Shown one piece after another: positions 8,070 through 15,694 of a DNA stretch of 64,000 nucleotides. Numbering within the stretch: the stretch's first letter is position 1; the number at the start of each line of letters is the position of its first letter. Origin of the DNA: Lutispora thermophila DSM 19022 (GTDB lineage: Bacteria; Bacillota; Clostridia; Lutisporales; Lutisporaceae); NCBI RefSeq assembly GCF_900142105.1, contig NZ_FQZS01000012.1, positions 56,439 to 120,438 of the forward strand, read 5' to 3'. The translations under genes and the position numbers were made by a program. Under the pieces are notes generated by a model, which saw only the letters and a list, made by a program, of their open reading frames with translations, was not told the DNA's origin and did not search any database.

Positions 8070-8282
8070 TTATTTTTTTAGGTTTAAAATGTAGTCGCTA
8101 CCCTTTTGAATAACTTCTACATTGTAACCTGAATTTTTGGCAAAGCGGGTCACATTTTCTCTTGCTGTCATATTATCTACAAGAACTTCTAATGCTTCAG
8201 GATTGCCCTGAAGAGCTTTTTTTGTTATAAGTGCAGGCTCAGGGCAGGATCTTCCTCTTGCATCTATGGAATTAAGCTTCAA
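8070..8282 (-). CDS. TusA/YedF-like sulfurtransferase
   Basis: TusA-family proteins carry a persulfide (or perselenide) on one cysteine. The 70-residue protein shows the family motif IDARGRSCPEP with the CPxP cysteine near residue 13, then the helix PALITKKALQG and the typical VLVDNMTARENVTRFAKNSGY. I use the TTG at 8282, nine bases after AAAGGAGG. An ATG at 8291 directly abuts that ribosome site and would add three residues. The gene overlaps the yedE stop, consistent with an operon. The domain corresponds to the N-terminal half of YedF, which in selenium-related loci accompanies selD; no selD lies in this window. Confidence 0.85.
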   Translation of the reverse strand: MKLNSIDARGRSCPEPALITKKALQGNPEALEVLVDNMTARENVTRFAKNSGYNVEVIQKGSDYILNLKK

Positions 8283-9357
8283 TTTCAACATCCTCCTTTA
8301 TTTTGATATCCGCAGATTTTTCTGTATTGAAGTAAGCAATGGCTAACACTACAATAAAGCCAATTATTACAGCTATTTGTCCTCTGGTGGTTGGTCCATT
8401 AGCTGATGAAGCCAGTTTAAAATTATGGGCAAAGGCTGCTCCAAAGGTTAAGCCTAATACTGTAATAACAGAATCAATATTTCCCTCAGAGGCTAATATT
8501 AATTGTCTTAAAGGACATCCTCCCAGTAATACTGATCCGAAACCGGCGAGAGCCATACCAAGGAAGTTCCATAAACCATCGGTATGAGCAACAGGCTGAC
8601 CTGTAAATCCGGCCTTAAACTGACCAAGAAGGATGTTTCCAATTAAAGCTGTTGCGATTATTGCTATGAAGCCGGAGATCAAATGCCAGTCCTTGAATAG
8701 TATTAAGTCCCTTATGCCTCCAACGGTGCAAAGTCTTGTTTTTTGAGCCAATGCTCCGACAATAAGTCCTGCAGCCAATGATATGAGCACAGGCGCATGT
8801 AAAGAACCGGGTCCTTCCTGGCTGAAGATTAGAAGCGATGGGGTAGCTAAAAATACTACAAGAAGAGCAATTATGACAATTGGGAAAAGATAGCCTTCAA
8901 ACTTAGGAAGGTTGTATGTTCTTTTCAGGCTAAAGCCTTTGTTAAGGAATATGATACCTAGGTATATTCCTACAGCAAAACCTACGAGGCCTATTATTGC
9001 ATTTAAGTCTCCACCTGCGATTCTTAACATCATTCTAAGTGGGCATCCTAGGAACATTAAAGCACCTATCATTACTGTGAAGCCTAGAATAAATCTTGAG
9101 AAAGGAGCAGATCCGCCACGAGCATAAAACTCTTTTCCTGCAATTGACATAAGGAAAGCTCCTAAGACAAGGCCAATTATTTCAGGACGAGCATATTGAA
9201 CCACTCCTGCACTATGAAGACCTAATGCTCCAGCTGTATCCCTTATGAAGCAAGCTATACAAAAACCCATATTGCCGGGGTTACCTAGTTTTGTAAGCAG
9301 GACAGCTATAATGCCGACTATAATTCCGGTCAGAATGATTCCTCTTTTTTCTTTCAT
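8272..9357 (-). CDS. yedE: YedE-family putative selenium/thiosulfate transporter
   Basis: The 361-residue membrane protein belongs to the YeeE/YedE family and has about nine to ten hydrophobic segments. Two internal repeats carry the hallmark cysteines, LGCPLRMMLRIAGGDLNA and LGGCPLRQLILASEGN, plus NMGFCIACFIRDTAG and KTRLCTVGGIRD. YeeE homologues import thiosulfate, while YedE is linked by genome context to selenium. The neighbouring TusA-like and DUF3343 genes favour the selenium/sulfur role. The start at 9357 follows AGGGAGGT with eight bases spacing. It is divergent from the cysteine desulfurase gene, which may supply or use the same sulfur or selenium. Family firm, substrate inferred. 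Confidence 0.88.
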   Translation of the reverse strand: MKEKRGIILTGIIVGIIAVLLTKLGNPGNMGFCIACFIRDTAGALGLHSAGVVQYARPEIIGLVLGAFLMSIAGKEFYARGGSAPFSRFILGFTVMIGALMFLGCPLRMMLRIAGGDLNAIIGLVGFAVGIYLGIIFLNKGFSLKRTYNLPKFEGYLFPIVIIALLVVFLATPSLLIFSQEGPGSLHAPVLISLAAGLIVGALAQKTRLCTVGGIRDLILFKDWHLISGFIAIIATALIGNILLGQFKAGFTGQPVAHTDGLWNFLGMALAGFGSVLLGGCPLRQLILASEGNIDSVITVLGLTFGAAFAHNFKLASSANGPTTRGQIAVIIGFIVVLAIAYFNTEKSADIKIKEDVEIEA

Positions 9358-9525
9358 TTTCCATACCTCCCTATATTTACTACGCAAGTTAAGTATAATA
9401 TAATTATCAATGTTTTAGCATTTGATTTATCTATAGAGAAATATAACTCAATAGAAACTATCTATAATTTATTTATGGCTTAGGATTCTTTTTTGTAGTA
9501 CTATTAAATCATTGGAGGGATTATT

Positions 9526-10683
9526 GTGGAGCGAGTGTATTTGGATAATGGAGCTACATCCTATCCTAAAGCGCCGGGTGTAGCTAAAGCAATGATAGAT
9601 TATATAGAGAATATAGGAACTAATATCAACAGAGGAGGATATAAAAGCGCTTACTCTGCTGCAGAAGTGGTTTTAGATACCAGGGAAAGATTGGCAAGGT
9701 TGTTTAACTTTTCTAGCAGCAATAATGTTATATTTACCCCAAACATCACATATAGTTTGAATTTCATAATTAAAGGCCTGTTAAAGCCGGGAGACCATTG
9801 CATTGTTACATCCATGGAGCATAACGCTGTTATGAGACCTTTGATGCAAATGCATAAAAAAGGTGTAGAATTCACAAGAGTAAAATGCGATATAGAAGGA
9901 AAACTAGATCCTAAGGATATAGAAAAGCATATAAAGAATAACACAAAAGCTGTCATTATAACTCATGCTTCCAATGTTTGCGGAACTATAATGCCTGCAT
10001 ATGAAGTGGGTAAGATATGCGAGGAGCATAATGTCAAGTTTATCGTGGATTGTGCTCAAACAGCAGGAGCTATTGATATAGACATGAAAAAAATGAATAT
10101 TGATGGCCTTGCATTTACAGGACACAAAGGTTTACTGGGGCCACAGGGAGTCGGAGGCTTCATAATTACTGATGAAATGGCGGAAATGATGGAACCTTTG
10201 GTTTCAGGAGGTACCGGAAGCATGTCGGATTCCGAGGAGATTCCGTCTTTTATGCCGGATAAATTTGAATGCGGTACAATAAATATTCCGGGTATTTTTG
10301 GCTTGAATGAAGCATTAAAATATATCGAAAAAGAAAAAATAGAGAATATAAGAAGAAAGGAAATGGAATTGACCAGATCTTTCATAGAGGGTGTGAAAGC
10401 TTTGAAAAATGTGAGACTGGTTGGATTAGAAGGAACTGAAGGAAGAACCGCAGTGGTATCATTAGATTGCAGGGATAGGGATAATGCAGAGATATCATAT
10501 TTACTGGATAAGGATTTTGGTATTGCCACCAGATGCGGATTGCATTGTGCACCTTCAGCCCATAAGACTCTTGAAACTTTCCCTCAGGGAACAGTTAGAT
10601 TTTCTTTTAGTCACTTCAATACTGAGAAGGAAATACATTATGCTATAGAGGCATTGGAGAAAATATTGAAATATGAAGTATAA
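9526..10683 (+). CDS. Cysteine desulfurase family protein (class V aminotransferase fold)
   Basis: This 385-residue PLP enzyme resembles the TIGR01977 group, cysteine desulfurase-like proteins first noted near selenium-dependent molybdenum hydroxylase genes. Visible residues are the N-terminal YLDNGATSYPKAP, the cofactor-contact SMEHNAV, HASNVCGT, VDCAQTAG, the Schiff-base lysine in FTGHKGLLGPQG, and the catalytic-loop cysteines in TRCGLHCAP. It starts at GTG 9526 behind TTGGAGGGA. It probably releases sulfur or selenium from (seleno)cysteine for the carrier proteins encoded divergently upstream. It overlaps sfsA by 11 bases, so the two are co-transcribed. The exact acceptor is unknown. Confidence 0.88.
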   Translation: MERVYLDNGATSYPKAPGVAKAMIDYIENIGTNINRGGYKSAYSAAEVVLDTRERLARLFNFSSSNNVIFTPNITYSLNFIIKGLLKPGDHCIVTSMEHNAVMRPLMQMHKKGVEFTRVKCDIEGKLDPKDIEKHIKNNTKAVIITHASNVCGTIMPAYEVGKICEEHNVKFIVDCAQTAGAIDIDMKKMNIDGLAFTGHKGLLGPQGVGGFIITDEMAEMMEPLVSGGTGSMSDSEEIPSFMPDKFECGTINIPGIFGLNEALKYIEKEKIENIRRKEMELTRSFIEGVKALKNVRLVGLEGTEGRTAVVSLDCRDRDNAEISYLLDKDFGIATRCGLHCAPSAHKTLETFPQGTVRFSFSHFNTEKEIHYAIEALEKILKYEV

Positions 10684-11362
10684 AGAAGTAATAGAAGCAC
10701 AATTCATAAAAAGGCCAAACAGATTTCTTGCTCATGTTTTGGTAGATGGGAAAGAGGAAATTGTTCATGTTAGAAACACCGGAAGATGTCGAGAGATTCT
10801 TATTGAAGGAACAAAGGTAATACTTGAGAAATCCAAAAATCCAAACAGAAAGACTGCATACTCCTTAATAGCAGCTTACAAGGGCAATACCCTTATCAAT
10901 ATTGATTCGCAGATACCCAATGCGGTTGTATTTGAAGGAATAAAAAATAACAAAATATCTGAAATATTAAATGTGGAGAACATAAAAAGAGAAGTAACCT
11001 ATGGAGACTCTCGATTTGACATATATTTTGAAAGAGAAGATTCCAAAGGTTTTATAGAAGTTAAAGGCGTGACTTTGGAAGAAAATGGGTTGGCCATGTT
11101 TCCTGATGCGCCTACAGAAAGAGGCAGGAAGCATATGGAGGAAATGGCTGATGCAGTAGCCAATGGTTATGAAGGATACATCATTTTTTTGATACAAATG
11201 AAAGGGGTTAAAGCCTTCTCACCAAATTTTGCTATGGACCCAGAGTTCTCAGAAGAATTGAGAAAATCTGCATCCTTGGGTGTAAAAGTTATGGCTTATG
11301 ACGCTGTTGTGAAGAAAGATGAGATAATCATATCTGATCCGATTACAGTAATAGGGTTGTAA
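10673..11362 (+). CDS. sfsA: Sugar fermentation stimulation protein A homologue (SfsA nuclease)
   Basis: The 229-residue protein matches SfsA throughout: the OB-like N-terminal FIKRPNRFLAHV, the conserved VHVRNTGRCREIL, and the PD-(D/E)XK-type nuclease core with SRFDIYFE and GFIEVKGVTLEENGLAMFPDAPTERG. E. coli SfsA was named for an effect on maltose metabolism and has been described as a DNA-binding protein with a nuclease fold. It starts at ATG 10673 inside the end of the desulfurase gene and ends before a small DUF1540 gene. Biological role in this organism unknown; family assignment firm. Confidence 0.93.
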   Translation: MKYKEVIEAQFIKRPNRFLAHVLVDGKEEIVHVRNTGRCREILIEGTKVILEKSKNPNRKTAYSLIAAYKGNTLINIDSQIPNAVVFEGIKNNKISEILNVENIKREVTYGDSRFDIYFEREDSKGFIEVKGVTLEENGLAMFPDAPTERGRKHMEEMADAVANGYEGYIIFLIQMKGVKAFSPNFAMDPEFSEELRKSASLGVKVMAYDAVVKKDEIIISDPITVIGL

Positions 11363-11436
11363 AAGAAAAAATTCCAGCATAACATGGGTTTTAGAGAAAG
11401 ATAATATTACTGAAAAAATTAATGGAGGTAGATATG

Positions 11437-11616
11437 ATGCAAGGCAGAGTAAACAATACTCACAACCCCATTCCAGGAGTGAAATGTGTGGTTAACACTT
11501 GTGTATATCATGATCAACATGATCATTGCAATGCTCAGGCTATAGAAATACAGCCAAGGAATGCTAAAAACACACAAGATACAGACTGTGCAACATTTAC
11601 TCCCAATAATATGTAA
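11437..11616 (+). CDS. DUF1540 cysteine-rich protein
   Basis: This 59-residue protein carries a DUF1540 domain: PIPGVKCVVNTCVYHDQHDHCNAQAI and DTDCATF give four regularly spaced cysteines that could bind a metal. Such small proteins are common in clostridia and bacilli and have no assigned function. GGAGGT lies seven bases before ATG 11437. ATG 11434 is also possible, while the ATG at 11422 overlaps the ribosome site. It is followed by a strong terminator. Confidence 0.85.
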   Translation: MQGRVNNTHNPIPGVKCVVNTCVYHDQHDHCNAQAIEIQPRNAKNTQDTDCATFTPNNM

Positions 11617-11632
11617 TAGATAAATTAGATAG

Positions 11633-11680
11633 TTAAGGCTTCCTTTATTGTTAAAATGCTTCCAAAGGAAGCCTTTCTTA
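11633..11680. terminator. Bidirectional terminator
   Basis: AAGGCTTCCTTT (11635-11646) pairs perfectly with AAAGGAAGCCTT (11664-11675), followed by TCTT. It lies between the DUF1540 gene and the convergent zinc-ribbon gene. Confidence 0.85.
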
Positions 11681-11685
11681 ATTCG

Positions 11686-12396
11686 TTATTTGTCAAATTC
11701 CATCTGGACTTCAGCATCGCATCCAGGGCAGGCTCCCATTATTTTGCCGTTTACATCGAAAAACTCCATATCTTCACCGCATCGGAAGCATTTCAGGCCA
11801 AGTTTTTTGTTATCCAGATATTTTCCTAGGAATTTAACATTAGAACCTCTGGTTATCATTTTTGAATAGGCTTTGCTTTCATTTCTGTTTTTCATCAGCT
11901 CATTTTTTGTGGTTATGAAGTTTATATTCTCAAGTTGAAGGGTTTTACGAGCATTTTCAAGGTTATGGATTTCCTCTGTTATTTCCATAATTCTTTCCTG
12001 GTTAGCGGCAATCTTTGCATTTAATTCCTCAATTACATCTACTTCTTCAGCATAATTAAAGTATAATCTATAGGCCGTTATATAATTTTCCTGATGGTTG
12101 AATTCAGCTTCACAGAATCTGCAATGATCTAAAAATGGTATGTCGTCTTCATCCACATAGGAGTTCCCCAGCTCATTGCAATAAGGACACTGAATGATGT
12201 ATAATGTGGACACATAGTCCCTTTTCTCCAGTTCATTAAACAGTCGTTCATATTCATTTATAGTAAGATCAAGGTCCTTAATCACGTACGGATAAAGTAC
12301 ATCATTTTCAGAGTAATGTTCTAATATTTTGATGAACTTTTCGGATTTCTTTTCATCAATAATATTCTGTTTTTTCAAAAATTCGATCAGATTCAT
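11686..12396 (-). CDS. Coiled-coil protein with two zinc-ribbon cysteine motifs, unknown function
   Basis: I do not recognise this 236-residue protein. It has an N-terminal helical region that could be a small winged-helix-like or TFIIEalpha-like fold (MNLIEFLKKQNIIDEKK, YPYVIKDLDLTINEYERLFNELEKRDYV). A first cysteine pair set (QCPYCNEL and CRFCEAEF) is followed by a long coiled coil (about residues 120-185), and a C-terminal zinc ribbon (KCFRCGEDMEF and GACPGCDAEV) ends the protein. The start at 12396 has GGAGGA seven bases upstream; the upstream TTG is part of that site. It is monocistronic, divergent from the eut locus. Possible roles include a nucleic-acid or protein adaptor; none can be assigned. 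Confidence 0.75.
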   Translation of the reverse strand: MNLIEFLKKQNIIDEKKSEKFIKILEHYSENDVLYPYVIKDLDLTINEYERLFNELEKRDYVSTLYIIQCPYCNELGNSYVDEDDIPFLDHCRFCEAEFNHQENYITAYRLYFNYAEEVDVIEELNAKIAANQERIMEITEEIHNLENARKTLQLENINFITTKNELMKNRNESKAYSKMITRGSNVKFLGKYLDNKKLGLKCFRCGEDMEFFDVNGKIMGACPGCDAEVQMEFDK

Positions 12397-12531
12397 AAGC
12401 ACATCCTCCAATACATATGTTATACAAAGTATAGCATGAGAAAAAAGTTAATACAATCATATGTTTCATGTATTATGGATTAATTAGTATATTTCCCCAA
12501 TAATTTAAATATTATCATTATCGATTCTTTA

Positions 12532-12560
12532 TTGACATTGATGTGAAAGTAAATTAAAAT
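12532..12560 (+). promoter_or_regulatory. eutS promoter, sigma-A type
   Basis: TTGACA (12532-12537) and TAAAAT (12555-12560) are separated by exactly 17 bases, a near-consensus housekeeping promoter. Transcription from about 12567 would first make the ANTAR-responsive leader at 12598-12677, so control would act mainly after initiation. Confidence 0.75.
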
Positions 12561-12597
12561 AATATAAAATAATAAATATTCTGAAAAGTGAATAAAG

Positions 12598-12677
12598 TAT
12601 ATTGTACAACGGCGTACAATATAAAGCGATGAAGCTTCCTTAGAGAGACCTTGTCTTGTCATGGAAGCTTTTATTTA
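12598..12677 (+). promoter_or_regulatory. ANTAR antiterminator leader before eutS
   Basis: The leader has the tandem hairpin plus terminator layout used by EutV. Hairpin P1 (12598-12623) has a 10-bp stem closing the hexaloop AACGGC, with A at loop position 1 and G at position 4 as ANTAR proteins require. Hairpin P2 (12624-12637) has the stem AAGC/GCTT around the hexaloop GATGAA, where position 4 is G but position 1 is G instead of A. The right arm of P2 lies inside the left arm of an intrinsic terminator (AAGCTTCC 12632-12639 with GGAAGCTT 12663-12670, then TTTATTT). EutV binding to P1-P2 would block terminator formation and allow eutS-eutP transcription. Confidence 0.82.
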
Positions 12678-12696
12678 TAATGAGGAGAGGATTAAC

Positions 12697-13047
12697 ATTG
12701 GGGTAGAGCATATAAATAGGGTGATACAGGAATATGTGCCAGGGAAACAGATAACACTTGCCCATATTATTGCCAGCCCACAGCATGCTGTTTACAGGAA
12801 GCTGGGAATCAGTGAGGATAAACAAACAGCTTTGGGCATTCTTACCATTACCCCCAGCGAAGCAGCCATAATAGCTGCTGACATAGCTACTAAGGCTGCA
12901 GATGTAGAAATCGGATTTTTGGATAGATTCAGCGGATCTCTGGTTATAAGCGGCAGTGTTGCAGATGTGGAAGCTGCCATGAATAGCATAATCGAGGTGT
13001 TTCAGGGAGTTCTATCCTTCAGTACAGCTAATATAACAAAATCCTAG
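12697..13047 (+). CDS. eutS: BMC shell protein EutS
   Basis: EutS is a hexameric, circularly permuted BMC-domain protein of the ethanolamine microcompartment shell. The product matches it from [19 protein letters not shown] through [19 protein letters not shown] to the C-terminal ANITKS. The start is unclear. The in-frame ATG at 12661 lies inside the terminator stem of the leader. The good ribosome site GAGGAGAGG (12682-12690) is followed in frame only by ATT at 12697 (six bases away) or, farther off, by GTG at 12721. ATT gives 116 residues and GTG 108, close to the 111 of E. coli EutS. I show the ATT version. Identity firm, start uncertain. Confidence 0.88.
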   Translation: MGVEHINRVIQEYVPGKQITLAHIIASPQHAVYRKLGISEDKQTALGILTITPSEAAIIAADIATKAADVEIGFLDRFSGSLVISGSVADVEAAMNSIIEVFQGVLSFSTANITKS

Positions 13048-13056
13048 GAGATAGAA

Positions 13057-13485
13057 ATGAAAAAGATAATTCTTATAGGTAGGAGCGGTTCAGGTAAGAC
13101 TACTCTCACCAGAAAGCTATTGAACATGTCATCAGATTACAAAAAGACCCAGTCCATAGAGTATTGCAACAACATAATAGATACTCCTGGTGAGTATCTT
13201 GAGAATAAAAGATATTATAAAGCTTTGCTGGTTACATCATTAGACGCAGATGCCATATTATTGATTAAAGATGTCAATGATGCAGAGTGCTATTTTCCTC
13301 CAGGATTTGCGTATATGTTCAATAAACCTGCCATAGGAGTCGTAACTAAAACTGATACGGGTATAGAGAATATAGAATCAGCAATCAGGTGCCTACAAAA
13401 TGCAGGAGCAGAAAAAATATACAAGATAAGTTCATATACAGGAGAAGGACTGGATGATTTAAGAAATTTTCTGGAATATTTGTGA
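13057..13485 (+). CDS. eutP: EutP/PduV-family P-loop protein
   Basis: The 142-residue protein has a small-GTPase-like P-loop fold: GRSGSGKTTL at residues 8-17, IDTPGEY near 42-48, and VTKTD near 96-100. EutP and PduV belong to the TrmE-Era-like superfamily. PduV of the propanediol system helps microcompartment positioning, and Salmonella EutP was reported to act as an acetate kinase, converting the acetyl phosphate made by PduL to acetate and ATP. With no ackA-like gene here, that role would close the pathway. It starts nine bases after eutS with AGGAGATAG upstream, so it is in the eutS transcript and under the first antiterminator. Confidence 0.9.
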   Translation: MKKIILIGRSGSGKTTLTRKLLNMSSDYKKTQSIEYCNNIIDTPGEYLENKRYYKALLVTSLDADAILLIKDVNDAECYFPPGFAYMFNKPAIGVVTKTDTGIENIESAIRCLQNAGAEKIYKISSYTGEGLDDLRNFLEYL

Positions 13486-13588
13486 TGCGTTATATATATA
13501 AATTTCAGAAAAAGGACAAAAAGAAGAAATACATAATGGTTGTTTTGCAATGGTGCAAGTTAAACCAGTATGTGAAGGGGGTAGCATG

Positions 13589-14167
13589 ATGAAAAGAATA
13601 GTAATAGCCGATGATGAGCCTATTACTAGGATGGACTTATGTGAGATGTTGCAGGATCATGGTTATGCAATTGTAGGCGAAGCCTCTGATGGTTTTGATG
13701 CAGTTGAAATGTGCAGAAAAAGCAATCCCGATTTAGTTTTGATGGATGTTAAGATGCCTTTTCTGGATGGACTGAAGGCAGCCAAGGTGATATCAAATGA
13801 AAATCTTGCCCTCTCTGTGGTATTGCTATCAGCTTACAGCGGCAATGAATTCATAGAACAGGCCAAGGAGGCAGGGGTTATGGGTTACTTGGTCAAACCT
13901 GTGGATGAAAAGACTCTCATTACCTCCATAGAGATAGCAATATCAAAAGGAGAAGAACTAAAAAGGATAAAACAGGATTATATCAAAATGAAAGAAAATC
14001 TGGAAAATAGAAAAGTCATAGAAATTGCTAAAGGATTGATGATGAAAAAATATGGTTTTAATGAAGACGAGGCATACAGACATATAAGAAAGCTAAGTAT
14101 GGATAAGCGTTGTCCGATGAAAAAGATTGCAGAGACAATACTTATCAATGAAAAGGAAGCCTTGTAA
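13589..14167 (+). CDS. eutV: Response regulator EutV with ANTAR domain
   Basis: EutV is the RNA-binding antiterminator of Firmicute eut operons. The 192-residue protein has a receiver domain with the acidic pair DD at residues 8-9, the phosphoacceptor Asp53 in LVLMDVKMP, a Ser in LLSAYS and the lysine in LVKPVD. A coiled linker (RIKQDYIKMKENLENRK) leads to the ANTAR three-helix domain (about residues 130-190: IEIAKGLMMKKYGFNEDEAYRHIRKLSMD). I start at ATG 13589, seven bases after AAGGGGG; ATG 13586 is possible. Phosphorylated dimers would bind the tandem hexaloop hairpins before eutS and eutA. The partner kinase gene follows with no gap. Confidence 0.95.
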   Translation: MKRIVIADDEPITRMDLCEMLQDHGYAIVGEASDGFDAVEMCRKSNPDLVLMDVKMPFLDGLKAAKVISNENLALSVVLLSAYSGNEFIEQAKEAGVMGYLVKPVDEKTLITSIEIAISKGEELKRIKQDYIKMKENLENRKVIEIAKGLMMKKYGFNEDEAYRHIRKLSMDKRCPMKKIAETILINEKEAL

Positions 14168-15598
14168 ATGATGGACAAAGAGAAGTTAAGGGAGTTATGC
14201 CTAGTACATACAGATCTAAAAGACGATGACATAGAAAAGCTTGAAAGAATAGCAGATATACTTCCTATTATTGCTGATCTTGTAAAAGCCGATGTCTTCA
14301 TAGATTGCCTTACAAGGGACCCAAATGAGGCCATAGTAGTGGCAGAAGCCAAGCCTTCCATGTACCCATCCATGTATAAGTATACTGTTGTTGGAGAATT
14401 GGCTTTGAGGGAGAATGAACCTGCGGCCTTGAGAACCCTTGAGACGGGTATGATTACAAGGGATCTAAAGGCCATAACCCAGGAAAATGCTACGGTTAAG
14501 CAAAATGTGGTTCCTATAAAGAATGATGAAGGAAAAACCATAGCAGTTCTCATCATGGAGCAAGATATTACCGAAGACCTGAACCACGACAGGCATATGG
14601 AAATATTGTCCGAAACAGCGCAACAGCTTGCTGAGACGCTGCTTTCCTTTAAGGAGGCAGATGTTGAAAACAGCATAACAAAACATCTAAATGATGCCAT
14701 AGTCATATTTGATGAAAATGGTTTTGCTACATATGCAAATCCTGTAGCAATTGAACTGTATAAGAAGCTTGGATATAAAGATAACATAATAGGAATGCAT
14801 TTTAACAATCTTGTTTTGGATGGCAGTACCTATGAGTCTGTCATATGTGACAGAAGTTGCAATATATTTGACATAAATGTAGGGAAATTAGCTTTGCAGG
14901 TGAAGTATGCAGTTATAACCAGCAAAGACAAGATTAAGGGGCTTACAATGCTTATAAAGGATATTACGGAAGTAAAAGAGAAGGAAAAGGAATTGATTCT
15001 AAAATCCTTTGCCATAAGAGAAATACATCACAGGGTAAAAAACAATCTGCAGACCATTGCCAGCATTTTGAGACTTCAGTCAAGGCGAATAGACAATGAG
15101 CAGGTAAAGAAGTATTTCAGTGAAAGCATAAACAGAATTTTAAGCATTGCCGTTACTCATGAGATACTTGCTCAAAATGGGGTTGATGATGTTGATATAA
15201 AGACCATTTTGGAAAGGCTGAAGGAATATATTTTAAGCTACGGCATGGTACCCAATAAAGATATAAGCCTTGAGATAAAAGGTGATACCATAATAATAGA
15301 CTCAGATAAGGCTACTTCAATTGCTTTGGTGGTAAATGAGCTTTTGCAGAACTCATTGCAATATGCATTTATAGGAAGAGATAAAGGGGAAATTAGGGTT
15401 AATATTCAAAAAGGCATAATGTATTCAAATATTTCCATTGTCGATGATGGAGTGGGTTTCAATGTTGATTCGAATAAGCCAGGGAGCCTTGGACTTAACA
15501 TAGTAAAAAACATTGTGAGAGATAAGTTGAATGGAACCTTAAGTATCGAATCTTCATCGCTTGGTACAAGGGTAGAATTTGATTTCAAAAATGAATAG
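14168..15598 (+). CDS. eutW: Sensor histidine kinase EutW
   Basis: EutW senses ethanolamine and phosphorylates EutV. The 476-residue protein has no membrane segment, so it senses in the cytoplasm. The N-terminal 170 residues contain the sensor region seen in EutW and PdtaS-type kinases (DLVKADVFIDCL, VVGELALRENEPAALRTLETG). A PAS domain follows (about residues 178-280, IVIFDENGFATYANP), then the HisKA_2 phosphoacceptor (IREIHHRVKNNLQTIASILRLQ, near residue 285) and the ATPase domain (VVNELLQNSLQYAF, IVDDGVGF, GSLGLNIV). The ATG comes directly after the eutV stop, indicating coupled translation. The stop is followed at once by the second ANTAR leader. Confidence 0.93.
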   Translation: MMDKEKLRELCLVHTDLKDDDIEKLERIADILPIIADLVKADVFIDCLTRDPNEAIVVAEAKPSMYPSMYKYTVVGELALRENEPAALRTLETGMITRDLKAITQENATVKQNVVPIKNDEGKTIAVLIMEQDITEDLNHDRHMEILSETAQQLAETLLSFKEADVENSITKHLNDAIVIFDENGFATYANPVAIELYKKLGYKDNIIGMHFNNLVLDGSTYESVICDRSCNIFDINVGKLALQVKYAVITSKDKIKGLTMLIKDITEVKEKEKELILKSFAIREIHHRVKNNLQTIASILRLQSRRIDNEQVKKYFSESINRILSIAVTHEILAQNGVDDVDIKTILERLKEYILSYGMVPNKDISLEIKGDTIIIDSDKATSIALVVNELLQNSLQYAFIGRDKGEIRVNIQKGIMYSNISIVDDGVGFNVDSNKPGSLGLNIVKNIVRDKLNGTLSIESSSLGTRVEFDFKNE

Positions 15599-15680
15599 GA
15601 GTACAATGAAGTACTCTGGGAGAGGCAAAGAAGCCAAAGGGATATGTGCATTTATATATCCTTTTGGCTTCTTTGTTTCA
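15599..15680 (+). promoter_or_regulatory. ANTAR antiterminator leader before eutA
   Basis: P1 (15599-15616) has a six-bp stem GAGTAC/GTACTC around the hexaloop AATGAA. P2 (15624-15635) has GGC/GCC around the hexaloop AAAGAA. Both loops have A at position 1 and G at position 4, the ANTAR signature. The P2 loop and right arm lie inside the left arm of a 19-bp terminator stem (15627-15645 with 15656-15674, one G-U pair) with a short T-rich tail. P1 starts one base after the eutW stop codon. This second switch would gate the enzymatic and shell genes from eutA on, independently of eutS-eutW. Confidence 0.88.
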
Positions 15681-15694
15681 AAGGGGGAAATAAG

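Noticed and set aside
12661..12663. ATG as eutS start
   Set aside because: It lies in the right arm of the leader terminator and upstream of the ribosome site.
13978..14808. Long minus-strand frame of 276 codons
   Set aside because: It is the shadow of eutV/eutW with low-complexity Ser/Phe content.
15644..15646. ATG as eutA start
   Set aside because: It lies within the terminator stem-loop of the ANTAR leader; TTG 15695 has the proper ribosome site.
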